Origin: Paenibacillus_AR mesotrionivorans
GTDB taxonomy: Bacteria > Bacillota > Bacilli > Paenibacillales > NBRC-103111
Assembly (NCBI RefSeq): GCF_046098205.1
Contig: NZ_JBJURJ010000019.1
Location: 78,585 to 142,584, forward strand
Direction: 5' to 3'
Length of the DNA stretch: 64,000 nt
Position 1 is the first letter of the stretch. The number at the start of each line of letters is the position of its first letter. This document shows positions 63,311 to 64,000 of the stretch, piece after piece. The notes under the pieces are model-generated. The model was given only the letters and a program-made list of their open reading frames with translations. It did no database searches and was not told where the DNA came from. A program made the position numbers and the translations under genes.

Positions 63311-63399
63311 GGTGAGTTTAGTGTCGACATAGGAACCGCGCCTATATCAGCCGTGCCAAAACCAGAATCCAGCTCCCCGGCCAATTCCGTCAAATTCGC
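63311..63399 (-). pseudogene. Possible degenerate tRNA-like relic
   Basis: On the minus strand, GCGAATTTGACGGAATTGG resembles the tRNA-Leu 5' end. A downstream 8-bp stem GATATAGG/CCTATGTC could be a variable arm. The acceptor stem does not close and no standard T arm is visible. It is either a decayed tRNA-Leu copy or coincidence. Confidence 0.2.
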
Positions 63400-63426
63400 A
63401 CTTTGTTGATCAAAAAAAAGAAAAAA

Positions 63427-63450
63427 GGTCTCAATCCGAAGGTTGAGACC
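63427..63450 (-). terminator. Terminator after tRNA-Leu
   Basis: GGTCTCAA..TTGAGACC is followed on the minus strand by TTTTTTCTTTTTTTT, 14 bp past the tRNA 3' end. Confidence 0.9.
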
Positions 63451-63456
63451 CTTTAA

Positions 63457-63480
63457 CATGTAGTGCGGTCGAGAGGACTC
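63457..63480. repeat. Right attachment repeat (24 bp, tRNA-Leu 3' end)
   Basis: An exact copy of 45515-45538, here forming the last 17 bases of the intact tRNA-Leu gene and seven bases beyond it. Confidence 0.85.
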
Positions 63481-63547
63481 GAACCTCCACGGCTGTTACA
63501 CCACTAGAACCTGAATCTAGCGCGTCTGCCAATTCCGCCACGACCGC
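63464..63547 (-). tRNA. tRNA-Leu (anticodon CAG)
   Basis: An 84-nt class II tRNA on the minus strand. The acceptor GCGGTCG pairs with CGACCGC, followed by discriminator A. The D arm contains GGAATTGGCAGAC. The anticodon stem CTAGA/TCTAG holds loop TTCAGGT (CAG). A long variable arm and a T arm with GGTTCGAGTCC complete it. CCA is not encoded. It is the integration target of the island. Confidence 0.95.
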
Positions 63548-63649
63548 ATGCTTTGTTGTTTCCTCTCGAGGAGGACAAATAGAAATATACCATGGGCTCA
63601 GAGAAAAGTCAAACCCCTGAAATAAAGTTCTATTTTTCAGAAAAATCAG

Positions 63650-63688
63650 CCATAGCGGGCGGCCGGCTTGAGCTGCCTGCCCGCTATG
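63650..63688 (-). terminator. Terminator of the PL11 lyase gene
   Basis: CCATAGCGGGC..GCCCGCTATGG is followed on the minus strand by CTGATTTTTC, about 20 bp past the lyase stop codon. Confidence 0.85.
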
Positions 63689-63709
63689 GACATGGATTTT
63701 TCGGCGTCT

Positions 63710-64000
63710 TTACTTGGATTTAGGCAGATTCAAATCGGGAACCGGCACCTTGTCCCATCGCATATCGGTGCCGAAGTAGAAGCTGGTATAACATGGCTGG
63801 TTGTACACCACATTCTGCCATGCCACCCCTGTCCGGTATTGTGCATCATGCATCAGGGTGTACAGCTTCCGGTCCGTTACCTCGGTGCTCATGTAGATGC
63901 GGATGGCGGTGCTGTCCGCCGTACGCACCACCAGCTCCTCCCGCCAGTCGCCGAACAGGTCGGCTACCAGACACGGGTTGCCCTTGGTGCCGTTGTTGGA
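63710..64000 (-). CDS. PL11 rhamnogalacturonan lyase (partial, C-terminus)
   Basis: The last ~96 residues of a rhamnogalacturonan lyase of the YesW/YesX type; the rest lies beyond the right edge. The end of the eight-bladed propeller is clear: VADLFGDWREELVVRTADS, RIYMSTEVTDRKLYTLMHD, YRTGVAWQNVVYNQP. The enzyme cleaves the GalA-Rha backbone by beta-elimination, producing unsaturated ends that the GH88 enzyme at the other end of the window could remove. It belongs to the backbone region interrupted by the island. Confidence 0.92.
   Translation of the reverse strand, partial: SNNGTKGNPCLVADLFGDWREELVVRTADSTAIRIYMSTEVTDRKLYTLMHDAQYRTGVAWQNVVYNQPCYTSFYFGTDMRWDKVPVPDLNLPKSK

Larger units (their letters stand above)
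45539..63456. mobile_element. Defence-rich genomic island in tRNA-Leu
   Basis: An 18-kb segment between exact 24-bp direct repeats, one at the 3' end of an intact tRNA-Leu. Much of it is clearly more AT-rich than the flanking chromosome. It interrupts a pectin-degradation region: AraC/MFS genes on one side and a PL11 lyase on the other. It encodes three probable anti-phage or anti-plasmid systems and two decayed tyrosine recombinases. No intact integrase, replication or conjugation gene is seen, so it is probably immobile. Confidence 0.8.

Overview
The window looks like a Paenibacillus-type Firmicute chromosome. The evidence is strong GGAGG-type ribosome binding sites, YesM/YesN-like two-component pairs, LplB/YtcP/YtcQ-like sugar importers, many AraC regulators beside glycosidase genes, a CcpA-like cre site and a sigma-A promoter. 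The backbone is visibly GC-rich. About 46-55 kb is strikingly AT-rich, and the Wadjet genes are intermediate.

Backbone, 1-45.5 kb and 63.5-64 kb: a large plant cell-wall (pectin, rhamnogalacturonan, galactan/arabinan) utilisation region. It holds a truncated solute-binding lipoprotein (1-797); a GH88 unsaturated uronyl hydrolase (1697-2833); and a complete importer with its own sensor kinase and response regulator (3643-10509). Divergent from that is a DUF2264 protein (10732-12669). Next come a GH42 beta-galactosidase and a LacI regulator (13114-16328), a secreted GH43 plus F5/8C protein (16410-17831), and a second importer (17932-21478) facing a membrane-bound AraC regulator (22023-24275). 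Then follow GH27, GH2, a PL10 pectate lyase and uronate dehydrogenase, three GH43 enzymes in one operon, DUF1349, an MFS transporter and further AraC regulators. A PL11 rhamnogalacturonan lyase is cut by the right edge. Secreted lyases would cut pectin, the importers bring in oligomers, intracellular GH88/GH2/GH42/GH43/GH27 trim them, and Udh oxidises galacturonate. A rifampin phosphotransferase and an erythromycin-esterase-like gene (32018-36164) form a small antibiotic-inactivation pair in the middle.

Shared DNA motifs suggest regulons. One 14-bp site lies upstream of both GH88 and GH42, the latter next to the LacI gene. A conserved box arrangement precedes both the first importer operon and its binding-protein gene, as expected for the encoded YesN-type regulator. 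TTGCAC repeats lie upstream of the second importer.

Island, about 45.54-63.46 kb: an 18-kb insertion at the 3' end of a tRNA-Leu(CAG) gene (63464-63547), bounded by exact 24-bp direct repeats at 45515-45538 and 63457-63480. It carries three probable defence systems on the minus strand: an ABC-three-component-like operon (putative nuclease, middle component, Zn-hook ABC ATPase; 47930-51610), SIR2-HerA (51848-54559), and Wadjet JetD-A-B-C (56057-62754). Between the last two lie two decayed tyrosine recombinases. Small unknown genes fill the left end, and tRNA-derived debris lies near the right end. The least described parts are the ABC-3C-like operon, the unknown small genes beside it, and a probable antisense RNA opposite the rifampin phosphotransferase leader.
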